A stretch of 64,000 nt of DNA from Leptothrix discophora (GCF_030705305.1 NZ_JAUZEE010000002.1:1-64000), one strand, 5' to 3'; shown: positions 1-11,204, numbered from the stretch's first letter. Notes: generated by a model not told the origin, from the sequence alone. Made by a program: numbers and translations.

Positions 1-56
1 ACCGGCACGTCGAACTGGCGCAGGATTTCCTTGCCTTGGTACTCGTGGATCTTCAT
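1..56 (-). CDS. sucC: Succinyl-CoA ligase (ADP-forming) beta subunit, N-terminal fragment
   Basis: Only the first 18 codons lie in the window; the gene runs off the left edge. The N-terminus reads MKIHEYQGKEILRQFDVPV, the near-invariant start of SucC and the beginning of its ATP-grasp domain. SucC pairs with SucD to convert succinyl-CoA to succinate with nucleotide triphosphate synthesis in the TCA cycle. It lies downstream of recA and recX on the same strand, an order common in Burkholderiales. The 243 bp between it and recX shows no gene and no convincing promoter. Confidence 0.9.
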   Translation of the reverse strand, partial: MKIHEYQGKEILRQFDVP

Positions 57-299
57 GGGTGTGGTGTGTGCGTGGTCCTGGGGGGGACGGGGTGATGCAC
101 GGCTGCGATGCCGCGTCAGGGGAGGCGACCTGGGGCGGGCGTGCAGGGACACGCAAGGCCGACGGCGCGGCGGCACTCTAGCATGTTGCACTGCCGCAAT
201 CGCCACCTTCGGGCTCGATGTTCAGCATGCGGTCTATCGTGGTGCACGTGTTGCCTGAGTTGTGGCGTTCATGCCTCAGCGCCGTGGCGCATCGGTGCA

Positions 300-986
300 T
301 CAACGACGGCGCCAGCGCGACGGCGGACGGCCCGCCGCTGGGCTGCGGCTGCTGCGGGTCCAGGCTTCGCCGTCGCCGTCGCCGTCGCCATCGTCCGGTT
401 CGGCGCTGTCGTCGGCTTTCTGGCCGGCGGACCGCGCGTCTTCGACATCGTGCGTCCCTTCCGGCCCTTCGCCCGGCCCTTCGCCCGGCCCGATCGACTT
501 CTCGACGGCGTCGTCATCACGTGCCGTTCGGTCGGCCTCGCGAGCCTCGTCGATGCGCACGATCCGCCGCACCACCTCGCTGCTGAAGCCACGCGACAAC
601 AGGAACCGGTTCTGCCTCGCCGCCTCGCGCAGATCGGCCGGCGGCTGGCCATAGCGACGCTGCCAGAGTTCCTGGGCGCGAGCGAGTTCGGAGGACTGCA
701 GCGTGTCCAGCGCCTCGGCCATCTGCGGGGCGTCGATGCCCTGGGCCTGCAGTTCCTGGCGGATCCGGCTGGCACCGCTGCGGGCGGCGCGCCGATGCAC
801 GACCGAGGCCACGTAGCGTGCCTCGTCGAGGAAGCCTCGGCGGGTCAGTTCGTCCAGCACCGCATCGAGGTTCTCGCCGTCCTTCAGGTGCGGCGTGAGC
901 TTGCGAACCAGTTCGGCGCGCGAATGCTCGCGTGCCGCGAGCAGCTTGAGCGCACGGGCCTTGAGCGACAGCGGGGACGTGGCCAT
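300..986 (-). CDS. recX: RecX, regulator of RecA, with a long low-complexity tail
   Basis: 228 residues from the ATG at 986. RecX binds RecA filaments and modulates (usually inhibits) their extension and ATPase in the cytoplasm. The first ~150 residues carry the three-helix RecX repeats, for example TRRGFLDEARYVASVV, RIRQELQAQGID and RQNRFLLSRGFSSEVVRRI. The family is usually about 150-170 residues. Here the last ~75 residues are a Gly/Glu/Asp-rich then Arg/Ser/Pro-rich tail with short repeats (GEGPGEGPEG, DGDGDGDGE), encoded by tandem DNA repeats around 365-495. The tail is probably disordered. recX follows recA on the same strand after a hairpin, so it is probably expressed by read-through. 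Confidence 0.88.
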   Translation of the reverse strand: MATSPLSLKARALKLLAAREHSRAELVRKLTPHLKDGENLDAVLDELTRRGFLDEARYVASVVHRRAARSGASRIRQELQAQGIDAPQMAEALDTLQSSELARAQELWQRRYGQPPADLREAARQNRFLLSRGFSSEVVRRIVRIDEAREADRTARDDDAVEKSIGPGEGPGEGPEGTHDVEDARSAGQKADDSAEPDDGDGDGDGEAWTRSSRSPAAGRPPSRWRRR

Positions 987-1019
987 GGCGGGCGTGCGGG
1001 TGTGGCTGGGCTGAGAAAC

Positions 1020-1050
1020 GACAAGGCCCGGACGCGGGCCGGGCCTTGTC
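1020..1050 (-). terminator. Hairpin between recA and recX (terminator or attenuator)
   Basis: A perfect 12-bp inverted repeat: arms GACAAGGCCCGG at 1020-1031 and CCGGGCCTTGTC at 1039-1050, with a 7-nt loop. On the minus strand it follows the recA stop and is trailed by only a weak T-rich stretch (GTTTCTC). It probably terminates most recA transcripts and lets some through into recX. That partial read-through is inferred from arrangements known in other bacteria. Confidence 0.7.
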
Positions 1051-1117
1051 GGGTGATCGCCAGGGACTGACGGTGCAGCGCCGGGCGTCTCGCCTGGATC
1101 GGGTCGGTCGACCCGGA

Positions 1118-2200
<1,083 letters not shown>

Positions 2201-2212
2201 TATCGTGATGTG

Positions 2213-2228
2213 CTGGATGTTTGTACAG
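2213..2228 (-). promoter_or_regulatory. LexA (SOS) box upstream of recA
   Basis: On the minus strand the 16-mer is CTGTACAAACATCCAG. It keeps the CTGT-N8 half of the proteobacterial SOS consensus exactly and the CAG of the other half, with A/T-rich centre positions. It lies 13-28 bp upstream of the recA ATG, where it would cover the transcription start. LexA control of recA is established in most proteobacteria; its use here is inferred. Confidence 0.7.
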
Positions 2229-2320
2229 TACCCGGCGCGCGGCGCATGGGCGGGAAAGAGCGCCGGATTCTGCATGCCGCACCGCGACAACACCGATGGA
2301 GGGCGGTCGTGAGCGCTTCC

Positions 2321-2326
2321 TACAAT
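2321..2326 (+). promoter_or_regulatory. Candidate -10 box for the two-component operon
   Basis: TACAAT stands out in GC-rich sequence 47 bp before the response-regulator ATG at 2374. No good -35 hexamer is visible at the right distance, so the promoter may depend on an activator. The gap 2201-2373 must hold the divergent promoters of recA and this operon. Confidence 0.4.
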
Positions 2327-2373
2327 GACGCGACAAGAGCCTGACGTCGAGCATCCAGCGAGGAGACACCACG

Positions 2374-3045
2374 ATGCGCATCCTGATAGCCGAAGATGAC
2401 CAGGTCCTGGCCGATGGCCTGCTGCGCAGCCTGCGCGCGGCTGGCTATGCGGTGGACCATGTGGGCAGCGGCTCGGAAGCGGATGCGGCGCTCGCCGCGC
2501 ACGAGTTCGACCTGCTGATCCTGGACCTCGGCCTGCCCAAGCTGCATGGCCTGGAGGTGCTCAAGAAGCTGCGTTCGCGCGGGTCGTCCGTCCCGGTGCT
2601 GATCCTGACCGCGGCCGACAGCGTCGAGCAGCGCGTGAAGGGCCTGGACCTCGGTGCCGACGACTACATGGCCAAGCCCTTCTCGCTGCAGGAACTCGAA
2701 GCGCGCGTGCGGGCGCTGACCCGCCGCGGCCTCGGCTCGGCCAGCGCCATCATCCGCCACGGTCCGCTGAGCTTCGACGCGACCGGCCGCGTCGCCTACA
2801 TCAACGAGCAGATGGTCGACCTGTCCGCGCGCGAACTGAGCCTGCTGGAGGTGCTGCTGCAGCGCGCCGGCCGCCTCGTCAGCAAGGACCAGCTGGTCGA
2901 GCGCCTGTGCGAATGGGGCGAAGAGGTCAGCAACAACGCGATCGAGGTCTACATCCACCGGCTGCGCAAGAAGATCGAGCAGGGTCCGATCCGCATCGCC
3001 ACCGTACGCGGCCTGGGCTACTGCCTTGAGAAGATCCCCGCCTGA
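2374..3045 (+). CDS. OmpR-family response regulator (TctD/QseB-like)
   Basis: 223 residues. The N-terminal receiver domain has the acidic pocket (AEDD near residue 7), the phosphorylatable Asp51 in LILDLGLP, Thr79 and Lys101 (YMAKPF). The C-terminal winged helix (about 125-220) ends with the typical [10 protein letters not shown] recognition region and TVRGLGYCL. It would bind DNA as a phosphorylated dimer. A sensor kinase gene follows 33 bp downstream, so the two form an operon. The ligand and regulon cannot be read from sequence. Upstream of recA is a common place for this pair in Burkholderiales. The partner kinase lacks the expected phospho-acceptor His, so the phosphate source is open. 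Confidence 0.9.
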   Translation: MRILIAEDDQVLADGLLRSLRAAGYAVDHVGSGSEADAALAAHEFDLLILDLGLPKLHGLEVLKKLRSRGSSVPVLILTAADSVEQRVKGLDLGADDYMAKPFSLQELEARVRALTRRGLGSASAIIRHGPLSFDATGRVAYINEQMVDLSARELSLLEVLLQRAGRLVSKDQLVERLCEWGEEVSNNAIEVYIHRLRKKIEQGPIRIATVRGLGYCLEKIPA

Positions 3046-3078
3046 TGCGCGGATGCGCGGCGTGATCGGCGGCGACGC

Positions 3079-4626
3079 ATGAAGCGCGCGGCGCTGGGTG
3101 CGCTGGCGCGGCGGCGCGAGCAGCGTTCGCTGTTCGGCGAGATCCTCGACTGGATGCTCGCTCCGCTGCTGGTGATCTGGCCGATGAGCCTGGCGCTGAC
3201 CTGGCTGGCCGCACAGGGCATCGCCAGCAAGCCCTATGACCGGGCGCTGCGCGAGTCGGTGCGCACGCTGGCGCAGCGCATCGAGGTGCGCCCCGGCGGC
3301 CTCGGCTTCGACCTGCCGCGCGAGACCGCCCGGCTGTTCCGGGCCGACGAGGTCGACAACGTCTACTACCAGGTGCTGGGCAGTCGCGGCGAGTTCGTCA
3401 GCGGTGACCGCGACCTGCCGGTGCCGCACGAGAGCGAGTTGCCGCGCCCCGGCGAGCCCCAGTTGCGCGACGACGAGATGTTGGGCGACAGCGTGCGCGT
3501 GGCCTATGAATGGGTCGACGTGCCGGGGCAGGACCGCCCGGCGCTGGTGCAGGTGGCCGAGACGCTGACCAAGCGCTCGCGCCTGGCCACCGAGATCATC
3601 AAGGGCGTGATCCTGCCGCAGTTCGTGATCCTGCCGGTGGCGGTGCTGCTGGTCTGGTTCGCGCTGGCGCGAGGTCTCGCGCCGCTGAACGCGTTGCAGC
3701 AGCGCATCCGCCAGCGTCCCAGCGATGACCTGTCGCCGATCGACGTGCTCGACGTGCCCGAGGAGGTCTCGCCACTGGTCCAGGCCATCAACGACCTGCT
3801 CGACCGCCAGCAGGACTCGATGGCCACGCAGAAGCGCTTCCTGGCCGATGCCGCCCAGCAGCTCAAGACGCCGCTGGCGGGCTTGCGCATGCAGGCCGAG
3901 CTGGCGGCGCGGGCACTGGCCGACGGCAACGGCGATCCGGCCTCGCTGCGCGAGTCGCTGGAGCACATGGCCAATGCCTCGCAGCGCGCCGCGCACATGG
4001 TCAACCAGCTGCTGTCGATGGCCCGCACCGATGCCCAGGCAACGAACGCGGCGCGGGTGCCGCTGGACCTGCGTGCGCTGGCCGTCGACGTGGTGCGCGA
4101 CTTCGTGCCCAAGGCGCTGGACAAGGGCATCGACCTCGGCTTCGAGGGCCCTGGCGGCGACATCGACGACGGCGATCCCGCCCACGACTGCCATGTGCTG
4201 GGCATCCCGCTGATGCTGCGCGAGGCCATCGCCAACCTGGTCGACAACGCGCTGCAGTACACGCCGGCGCGCGGCACGGTGACGGTGCGCCTGCTGGTCG
4301 ATCCGTTCGGGCAGGTGGTGGTGCTGCAGGTCGAGGACTCGGGGCCGGGCATCCCGGCGAGCGAGCGTGAGCTGGTCTTCCAGCCCTTCTACCGGGCCCT
4401 GGGCACGACGGTCGACGGCTCGGGCCTTGGCCTGGCGATCGTGGCGGAGATCGCCGCGCAGCACGGCACCGCGATCGTGCTGGACGATGCCCGCTCGGCG
4501 CATCAGGTGCCGGCCGGCGAAGGTCCGGGCGCGCGCTTCACGTTGCGCCTGCCGCGCCAGTTGCCGCCGACGGCCATGGCGGTGGCGAGCGAGCCGGGTG
4601 GCTCAGCGCTGCATCAGTCCGCGTGA
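3079..4626 (+). CDS. Sensor histidine kinase (TctE/QseC-like) with Gln at the phospho-acceptor position
   Basis: 515 residues. There are transmembrane segments near 26-46 and 178-197, with a periplasmic sensor domain of about 130 residues between them (tctE N-terminal type), then HAMP-like, DHp and HATPase domains. The ATP lid and binding motifs are intact: N box REAIANLVDNAL (Asn390), G1 DSGPGIP (Asp420) and G2 GSGLGLAIV. The DHp motif reads FLADAAQQLKTPLAGL, whereas the family has His at the first Gln (DAAHQLRTPL). Residue 260 is codon CAG at 3856-3858. ATP binding should survive but ordinary autophosphorylation should not. The C-terminus overlaps the convergent rodA by 24 bp. Confidence 0.9.
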   Translation: MKRAALGALARRREQRSLFGEILDWMLAPLLVIWPMSLALTWLAAQGIASKPYDRALRESVRTLAQRIEVRPGGLGFDLPRETARLFRADEVDNVYYQVLGSRGEFVSGDRDLPVPHESELPRPGEPQLRDDEMLGDSVRVAYEWVDVPGQDRPALVQVAETLTKRSRLATEIIKGVILPQFVILPVAVLLVWFALARGLAPLNALQQRIRQRPSDDLSPIDVLDVPEEVSPLVQAINDLLDRQQDSMATQKRFLADAAQQLKTPLAGLRMQAELAARALADGNGDPASLRESLEHMANASQRAAHMVNQLLSMARTDAQATNAARVPLDLRALAVDVVRDFVPKALDKGIDLGFEGPGGDIDDGDPAHDCHVLGIPLMLREAIANLVDNALQYTPARGTVTVRLLVDPFGQVVVLQVEDSGPGIPASERELVFQPFYRALGTTVDGSGLGLAIVAEIAAQHGTAIVLDDARSAHQVPAGEGPGARFTLRLPRQLPPTAMAVASEPGGSALHQSA

Positions 4627-5757
4627 GCGCGAGATCGACATCAGGATGCCCAGGGACAGGCCGAGCATCGCCATCGCGGTGCCGCCGTAGCTGATGAAGG
4701 GCAGCGGCACGCCAACCACCGGCAGGATGCCGCTGACCATGCCCATGTTGACCATGGCGTAGGTGAAGAAGCTCATCGTGATCGCCCCGCCGAGCAAGCG
4801 CGAGAACACGCTCGGGGCCGCGAACGAGATCGTCAGGCCGCGCAGGATCAGGAACGAGAAGCCGGCCACCAGCACCAGCGCGCCGATCAGCCCGAATTCC
4901 TCGGCGTAGGCCGCGAAGATGAAGTCGGTGGTGCGCTCGGGAATGAACTCCAGGTGGGTCTGCGTGCCCTTCATGAAGCCCTTGCCGGTGATGCCGCCCG
5001 AGCCGATCGCGATCATCCCCTGGATGATGTGGAAGCCCTTTCCGAGCGGGTCCTTGGTCGGGTCCAGCAGCGTGCAGATGCGGTTCTTCTGGTAGTCGTG
5101 CAGGACGACCCAGTTGACGCCCGGTTCGCACAGCGTCGGCCCGGCCAGCACCAGCGCGACGATGCCGATCACGCCGACCGCCGCGACCGGCACGATCAGC
5201 CGCCAGGACAGGCCGGCAAAGAAGATCACGAAGAAACCGGCCGACAGCACCAGGATGGCGGTGCCCAGGTCCGGCTGCTTGGCGATCAGCGCCGCGGGCA
5301 GCAACAGCAGCACGCCGGCGATGACGAAGTGTCTCGTCTGCGCCCGGCCCTCGCGGCGCTGGAACCACCAGGCCAGCATCAGCGGCGTGGCGATCTTGAG
5401 GATCTCGCTGGGCTGGATCACCACGCCGACGTAGAGCCAGCGGGTCGCCCCCTTCTTGGTCACGCCGAACAGCGCGGTCGCGATCAGCAACAGCATGCCG
5501 ATGGTGTAGAGCGGCACGGCCATGGCCATCAGGCGCTGCGGTGGCACCTGGGCGACGGTGAACAGGATCAGCGCGGCCAGCAGCATGTTGCGGGCGTGGT
5601 CGACGAAGCGTGTGCCGTGGTCGAAGCCGGCCGAGTACATCGCCAGCAGGCCACAGGCGCACAACAGCAGGATGGCGCAGACCAGCGGCGCGTCGAAGCC
5701 GTCGAACCAGGGGCGCAGGCGCTGGCGCAGGGTCTGGCGGTTGAAGGACTGGTTCAT
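4603..5757 (-). CDS. rodA: RodA, peptidoglycan glycosyltransferase of the elongasome
   Basis: 384 residues, about ten transmembrane helices, SEDS family. RodA polymerises lipid II into glycan strands during side-wall growth together with PBP2. Family signatures are clear: GATRWLYVGVVIQPSE, KQPDLGTAILV, HTH-like IPERTTDFIFA-AEEFG and the C-terminal VGVPLPFISYGGTAM. Its start overlaps the mrdA stop by 4 nt (ATGA-type), which indicates translational coupling. It is the last gene of mreBCD-mrdA-rodA and its 3' end overlaps the convergent sensor kinase gene. Confidence 0.96.
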   Translation of the reverse strand: MNQSFNRQTLRQRLRPWFDGFDAPLVCAILLLCACGLLAMYSAGFDHGTRFVDHARNMLLAALILFTVAQVPPQRLMAMAVPLYTIGMLLLIATALFGVTKKGATRWLYVGVVIQPSEILKIATPLMLAWWFQRREGRAQTRHFVIAGVLLLLPAALIAKQPDLGTAILVLSAGFFVIFFAGLSWRLIVPVAAVGVIGIVALVLAGPTLCEPGVNWVVLHDYQKNRICTLLDPTKDPLGKGFHIIQGMIAIGSGGITGKGFMKGTQTHLEFIPERTTDFIFAAYAEEFGLIGALVLVAGFSFLILRGLTISFAAPSVFSRLLGGAITMSFFTYAMVNMGMVSGILPVVGVPLPFISYGGTAMAMLGLSLGILMSISRSRGLMQR

Positions 5758-7898
5758 CGCGGGCGGATCGGGGCGGTCTTGTCGGATGTTGCCTTCGTGG
5801 CGACTGCGGCAGCCGTGGCTGCCGTGGCAGCCGTCGCGGAAGAACCCGCCTTGGCCGCAGCACCGGATGCCGCGCCAGATGCTGCCCCGGACGCGGCCCC
5901 GGAAGCGGCCCCGGACGCCGCACCCGGCGTCGCGATCCCCGCGTTCATCAGCGTGGGCAGCGCGATGTCGGCGACCCGGCGCTGCTGGCCGACCGGCGCA
6001 CCGGCCTTGCCGATGCGGGCCAGCTCGAAGTCTTCCTCGCTCGGGTAGAGGCCGCTGAGCAGGTAGTCGAGCACGCGGCGCGCGATCGGCGCGGCGGCCT
6101 CGGCCCCGAAGCCCGCGTTCTCGACGATCACGGCCAGCGCCACGGTCGGCTGGTCCAACGGCGCGAAGGCGGTGTAGAGCGAGTGGTCGCGGAAGTATTC
6201 GGTCAGCCGGGCGGCGTTGTACTTCTCGTTCTGTCCGACGCTCTTGGCCTGTGCCGTGCCGGTCTTGCCGCCGCTGGCATAGCCGGCACCGGCGAAGACG
6301 CGGGTGGAGGTGCCCTCGACCGTCACGCCGTGCAGCGCGCGGCGGATCACCTCGACGTGCTCGGGCTTGAGCGGCAGCGCCTCCAGCGGCTCGCCTGGCG
6401 GCGGGCGGCGCTCGTGGGTGACGACGTTCTCGATCTCGTGGACCACGCGCGGTTCATGGCGCTGGCCACCCGATACCAGCGTGGCCATGGCGTGCGCCAT
6501 CTGCACCATCGTGAAGTTGTTGTAGCCCTGGCCGATGCCCAGCGAGATCGTCTCGCCGGCATACCAGCGCTGCTGGTCGGGGCGCTTGTACTTGCGCCGC
6601 TTCCACTCGGTCGACGGCAGGTCGCCGGTGGCCTCGCCGTCCAGGTCGATGCCGGTGCGGCGACCGAAGCCGAAGGGTTCGAGCTGCTGGTGCATCAGGT
6701 CCACGCCCATCTCGTTGGCCAGCGAGTAGTAGTAGACGTTGCTCGACAGCACGATGGACTTGACCATGTCGACCGGCCCGAGACCGGAGTCGCCGTGGCT
6801 TCGGAAGCGGTGGTTGCCGAACATGAACGAGCCGTTGTCGTTGATGACCTGCGTGGCGCTGCGCTTGCCGGTGTTCAGCGCGGCGATGGCCATGAAGGGC
6901 TTGAAGGTCGATCCGGGCGGGTAGGTGCCCTTGAGCGCGCGGTTGAGCAGCGGCTTGTCGATCGACTCGTTGAGCTCCTTCCAGCTGTCCTGGTCGATGC
7001 CGTCGACGAACAGGTTGGGGTCGAAGGTCGGCTTGCTGACGAAGGCCAGGATCTCGCCGTTGCGCGGGTCGATCGCCACCAGCGCGCCGCGGCGGTCGCC
7101 GAACAGCCGCTCGATCATGGCCTGCAGCTTGATGTCCAGCGCCAGGCGCACGGTGTTGCCGGGCGAGGACGGCTCCGAGCGCAGCCGCCGCACCGGGCGG
7201 CCGCCGGCGCTGGTCTCGACCTCCTCGACGCCGGTGATGCCGTGCAGCTCGCGTTCGTAGCGCTGCTCGATGCCGAGCTTGCCGATGATCTCGGTGCCGC
7301 GGTAGTTGGCGTATTCCTCTTCCGGCCAGTCGTCCATCGCGGCCTTCTCGGCCTGGTTGATGCGGCCGATGTAGCCCAGCACGTGGCTGGCCAGTTCGCC
7401 GTAGGGATAGTTGCGGAACAGCCGCGCCTTGATCTCCACGCCGGGGAAGCGGTAGCGCTGGGCGGTGAAGCGGGCCACCTCGGCGTCGCTCAGCTTGGTG
7501 CGGATCGGCAGCGACTCGAAGCTCTTGCTGTCTTCCATCAGGCGGCGGAAGCGGCGCCGATCGCGCGGCTGGATCTCGACCACCTCGGCGAGCTGGTCGA
7601 TCACCTCGTCGAGCGGCACGGCCAGCTGCGAGCGGTTGATCTCCAGCGTGTAGGCCGAGTAGTTGTCGGCCAGCACGACGCCGTTGCGGTCGACGATCAG
7701 GCCGCGGTTCGGGACGATCGGCACCACCGCGATGCGGTTGTTCTCGGCCTGCGTCGACAGCTCGTCGTGGGTGACGATCTGCAGGTGCACCAGCCGCATC
7801 ACCAGCAGGCCGAAGCAGACCAGCACGACCAGGGCAGCCACGATCAGGCGGGTGCGAAAACGCTCCAGCTCCTGTTCGACGTTGCGCAGTTCGATCAT
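5754..7898 (-). CDS. mrdA: Penicillin-binding protein 2 (PBP2), elongation transpeptidase
   Basis: 714 residues from the ATG at 7898 (MIELRNVEQELERF). It has one N-terminal membrane anchor (about 17-38), a PBP dimerisation domain and a transpeptidase domain with Ser330 in PGSTFKP, SSN at 385-387 and KTGTAQ from 545. It cross-links side-wall peptidoglycan with RodA. An in-frame codon 20 residues upstream is possible, but the chosen start matches the family. The last ~60 residues form an unusual Ala/Gly/Ser/Thr tail with tandem GAAS units after the normal end of the enzyme. It lies 25 bp downstream of mreD. Confidence 0.95.
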   Translation of the reverse strand: MIELRNVEQELERFRTRLIVAALVVLVCFGLLVMRLVHLQIVTHDELSTQAENNRIAVVPIVPNRGLIVDRNGVVLADNYSAYTLEINRSQLAVPLDEVIDQLAEVVEIQPRDRRRFRRLMEDSKSFESLPIRTKLSDAEVARFTAQRYRFPGVEIKARLFRNYPYGELASHVLGYIGRINQAEKAAMDDWPEEEYANYRGTEIIGKLGIEQRYERELHGITGVEEVETSAGGRPVRRLRSEPSSPGNTVRLALDIKLQAMIERLFGDRRGALVAIDPRNGEILAFVSKPTFDPNLFVDGIDQDSWKELNESIDKPLLNRALKGTYPPGSTFKPFMAIAALNTGKRSATQVINDNGSFMFGNHRFRSHGDSGLGPVDMVKSIVLSSNVYYYSLANEMGVDLMHQQLEPFGFGRRTGIDLDGEATGDLPSTEWKRRKYKRPDQQRWYAGETISLGIGQGYNNFTMVQMAHAMATLVSGGQRHEPRVVHEIENVVTHERRPPPGEPLEALPLKPEHVEVIRRALHGVTVEGTSTRVFAGAGYASGGKTGTAQAKSVGQNEKYNAARLTEYFRDHSLYTAFAPLDQPTVALAVIVENAGFGAEAAAPIARRVLDYLLSGLYPSEEDFELARIGKAGAPVGQQRRVADIALPTLMNAGIATPGAASGAASGAASGAASGAASGAAAKAGSSATAATAATAAAVATKATSDKTAPIRPR
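5853..5924 (-). repeat. Tandem GAAS-encoding repeat in the PBP2 tail
   Basis: Five GAAS units followed by GAAAKAG (residues about 659-682 of PBP2). They are encoded by imperfect 12-bp tandem repeats of the type GGNGCNGCNTCC on the coding strand. A 12-bp unit keeps frame whatever the copy number, so length variation would only change the tail. Confidence 0.75.
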
Positions 7899-7923
7899 CG
7901 GGACGGTCCGCCCGTGGGCGTCA

Positions 7924-8442
7924 TCAAAGCGGCCGGTGCTTGTCGGGGTCCGGCGCACGTCGCTGGGGGGCCAGCAGCACCAGGCTCACGACCGGCCACA
8001 ACAGCGCTTCGAACAACGGCGAGAGCATCAGTTCCCAGCCCGGGAACTCGCCGCCCGAGGCCAGCCGCAGCAGCAGCGTGACCACGTGCGATGCCGCCAT
8101 CAACGGCAGCACGTGCAGGGCCTGCGCGGGCGCCGTGAACCAGAGCAGGCGGCGGTGGATGGTGATCGCGAAGTAGCTCAGCAGCGTGTAGGCCAGCGCG
8201 TGCTGGCCGAGCAGCGCGCCCTCGTGCACATCCATCAGCAGCCCGAACACGAAGGCCGCGCCGACGCCCACGCGGCGCGGCTGGTGCACGTTCCAGAACA
8301 CCAGCACGACGGCGACCAGGTCGGGCATCGCCGGCTGGCGTCCCAGCGGAACCATGTTGCCGACCAGGGCCAGCAGCAGGGACCCCCACATGAACCACGG
8401 GTTGACCGGCAGCAGCAGCTGGTCGCCGATGCGCGGCATCAT
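7924..8442 (-). CDS. mreD: MreD, rod-shape-determining membrane protein
   Basis: 172 residues with about five hydrophobic helices, the expected size and topology. MreD is an inner-membrane subunit of the elongasome that balances MreC activation of PBP2-RodA. Recognisable family positions are the central GLLMDVHEGALLGQHALAY, where MreD has a conserved Gly-Leu-x-x-Asp, and hydrophobic repeats throughout. The start overlaps the mreC stop by 4 nt, so it is coupled to mreC. Identification rests partly on this position between mreC and mrdA. Confidence 0.93.
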   Translation of the reverse strand: MMPRIGDQLLLPVNPWFMWGSLLLALVGNMVPLGRQPAMPDLVAVVLVFWNVHQPRRVGVGAAFVFGLLMDVHEGALLGQHALAYTLLSYFAITIHRRLLWFTAPAQALHVLPLMAASHVVTLLLRLASGGEFPGWELMLSPLFEALLWPVVSLVLLAPQRRAPDPDKHRPL

Positions 8443-9389
8443 GGCCGGCCTCCCGGTGCGGGCATGGGGCGACGCGGGTTGGCGCGACCGCCTGCGGGCG
8501 AGGCCGACGACGCGGCCGCCTCCGGTCGTGGCGGCAGCTGGGTGCCGATCGGGTCGATCACCAGCACATGACGCACGCCATCGGCCATCGCCATGGGTTG
8601 CAGGCCGATGCGGGCGAAGTCGTTCTGGGTGCGGCGCTCCAGGCTGACCACGCGGGCCACCGGCAGGCCGGGCGGGTAGACGCCGTCAAGGCCGGAGGTG
8701 AGCAGCTCGTCGCCGTCGTGCACGTCGGCGTTGGCGGCCACGAAGCGCAGTTCCATGCCGTCGCTGCCGGGCGCGCCGTAGGCGACGTTGCGCTGCTGGG
8801 TGCGGCGGTTGAGCACCGGGATCGCGGCATCGCGGTCGACCAGCAGCGTGACCTCGGCCGTCAGCGCGTACAGGCGCGTGACCTGGCCCAGCACGCCGCG
8901 TGCATCGATCACCGGCGAGCCCTGCAACAGGCCGGCCTGCTCGCCCTTGTCGATCACGATCTTGCGGCTGTAGGGATCGGGTGCCTCGTAGAGCACCTCG
9001 GCTGCATGGCTACGAAGTGCCAGGCGGTCGCGCAGTTCCAGCAGGCTGCGCAGCTGCGCGTTCTCCTGCATCAGCTGCTCGACCGGCAAGGCGCGGGCGG
9101 CCTGCTGGCGGGCCTCGGCGCGGGCGGCCTCGGCTTCCTGCTGCGCCAGCGCGATGCCGCCGAAGTAGTCGCCCGCGTTGTTCGCCCCGCGCACCGGCGC
9201 GAGCAGCGCGACCTCGATCGGGTGCAGCGCCATCGCGAGCACCGCACGCACCGGCTTGCCGATGCCCAGCCGCGTGTCGGCCGCCATCAGGAAGACCGCT
9301 GCGGAGGCGAAGAACACCAGCCGCGTCAGGGCCGAGGGGCCCTGGCGGAAGAACGGCGGCGGTGTGCGGTCGAGGGTGCCCAGCGGCAT
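8439..9389 (-). CDS. mreC: MreC, periplasmic rod-shape scaffold
   Basis: 316 residues. One N-terminal transmembrane helix (about 22-40) is followed by an Ala/Gln/Glu-rich coiled coil (about 82-118) and the two beta-barrel domains of MreC (DPYSRKIVIDKG, TAEVTLLVDRDAAIPV, LLTSGLDGVYPPGLPVARV). It activates PBP2-RodA from the periplasm. The last ~35 residues are a Pro/Ala/Arg-rich tail, common in Burkholderiales. It lies 78 bp after mreB and overlaps mreD by 4 nt. Confidence 0.95.
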   Translation of the reverse strand: MPLGTLDRTPPPFFRQGPSALTRLVFFASAAVFLMAADTRLGIGKPVRAVLAMALHPIEVALLAPVRGANNAGDYFGGIALAQQEAEAARAEARQQAARALPVEQLMQENAQLRSLLELRDRLALRSHAAEVLYEAPDPYSRKIVIDKGEQAGLLQGSPVIDARGVLGQVTRLYALTAEVTLLVDRDAAIPVLNRRTQQRNVAYGAPGSDGMELRFVAANADVHDGDELLTSGLDGVYPPGLPVARVVSLERRTQNDFARIGLQPMAMADGVRHVLVIDPIGTQLPPRPEAAASSASPAGGRANPRRPMPAPGGRP

Positions 9390-9467
9390 GTCAGTGGGGC
9401 GCGGTCAGGGCGGCCCGTTCGGGGCGGCACCACAGGTCGGCGGCGCGGCGTGCAGGCTCGCGCAGCC

Positions 9468-10888
<1,421 letters not shown>

Positions 10889-11188
10889 ATGGCCCTCACA
10901 CCTGCGGACGTGAGCCGCATCGCCCATCTGGCGCGGCTCGACCTCGGCGAGACCGAGCAGCGTGACCTGCTCGGCCAGCTCAACGGCTTCTTCGACATCG
11001 TCGAGCGCATGCGTGCGGTCGACACCACCGGCGTCGAGCCGCTGTACACGCCGCTGTCGGCGGTCCAGGACGTCAGCCTGCGCCTGCGCGAGGACGGCGT
11101 CACCGAGACCGACCAGCGCGAGGCCAACCAGAAGAGCGCGCCGGCCGTCGAAGGCGGCCTGTTCCTCGTCCCCCGCGTGATCGAGTGA
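10889..11188 (+). CDS. gatC: Asp-tRNA(Asn)/Glu-tRNA(Gln) amidotransferase subunit C
   Basis: 99 residues. It is typical Gat[20 protein letters not shown] at the start, a helix-rich first half ([13 protein letters not shown]) and the signature VEPLYTPL. GatC is the small belt subunit that stabilises GatA-GatB in the amidotransferase that converts mischarged Glu-tRNA(Gln) or Asp-tRNA(Asn). gatA follows 16 bp downstream in the same operon. Confidence 0.95.
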   Translation: MALTPADVSRIAHLARLDLGETEQRDLLGQLNGFFDIVERMRAVDTTGVEPLYTPLSAVQDVSLRLREDGVTETDQREANQKSAPAVEGGLFLVPRVIE

Positions 11189-11204
11189 GCGAGCGAGCCC
11201 CGAC

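Noticed and set aside
2320-4503. A 727-codon antisense frame over the two-component genes
   Set aside because: Rich in Arg, His, Gln and Ala with no recognisable domain, and opposite to well-supported genes; a GC-driven artefact.
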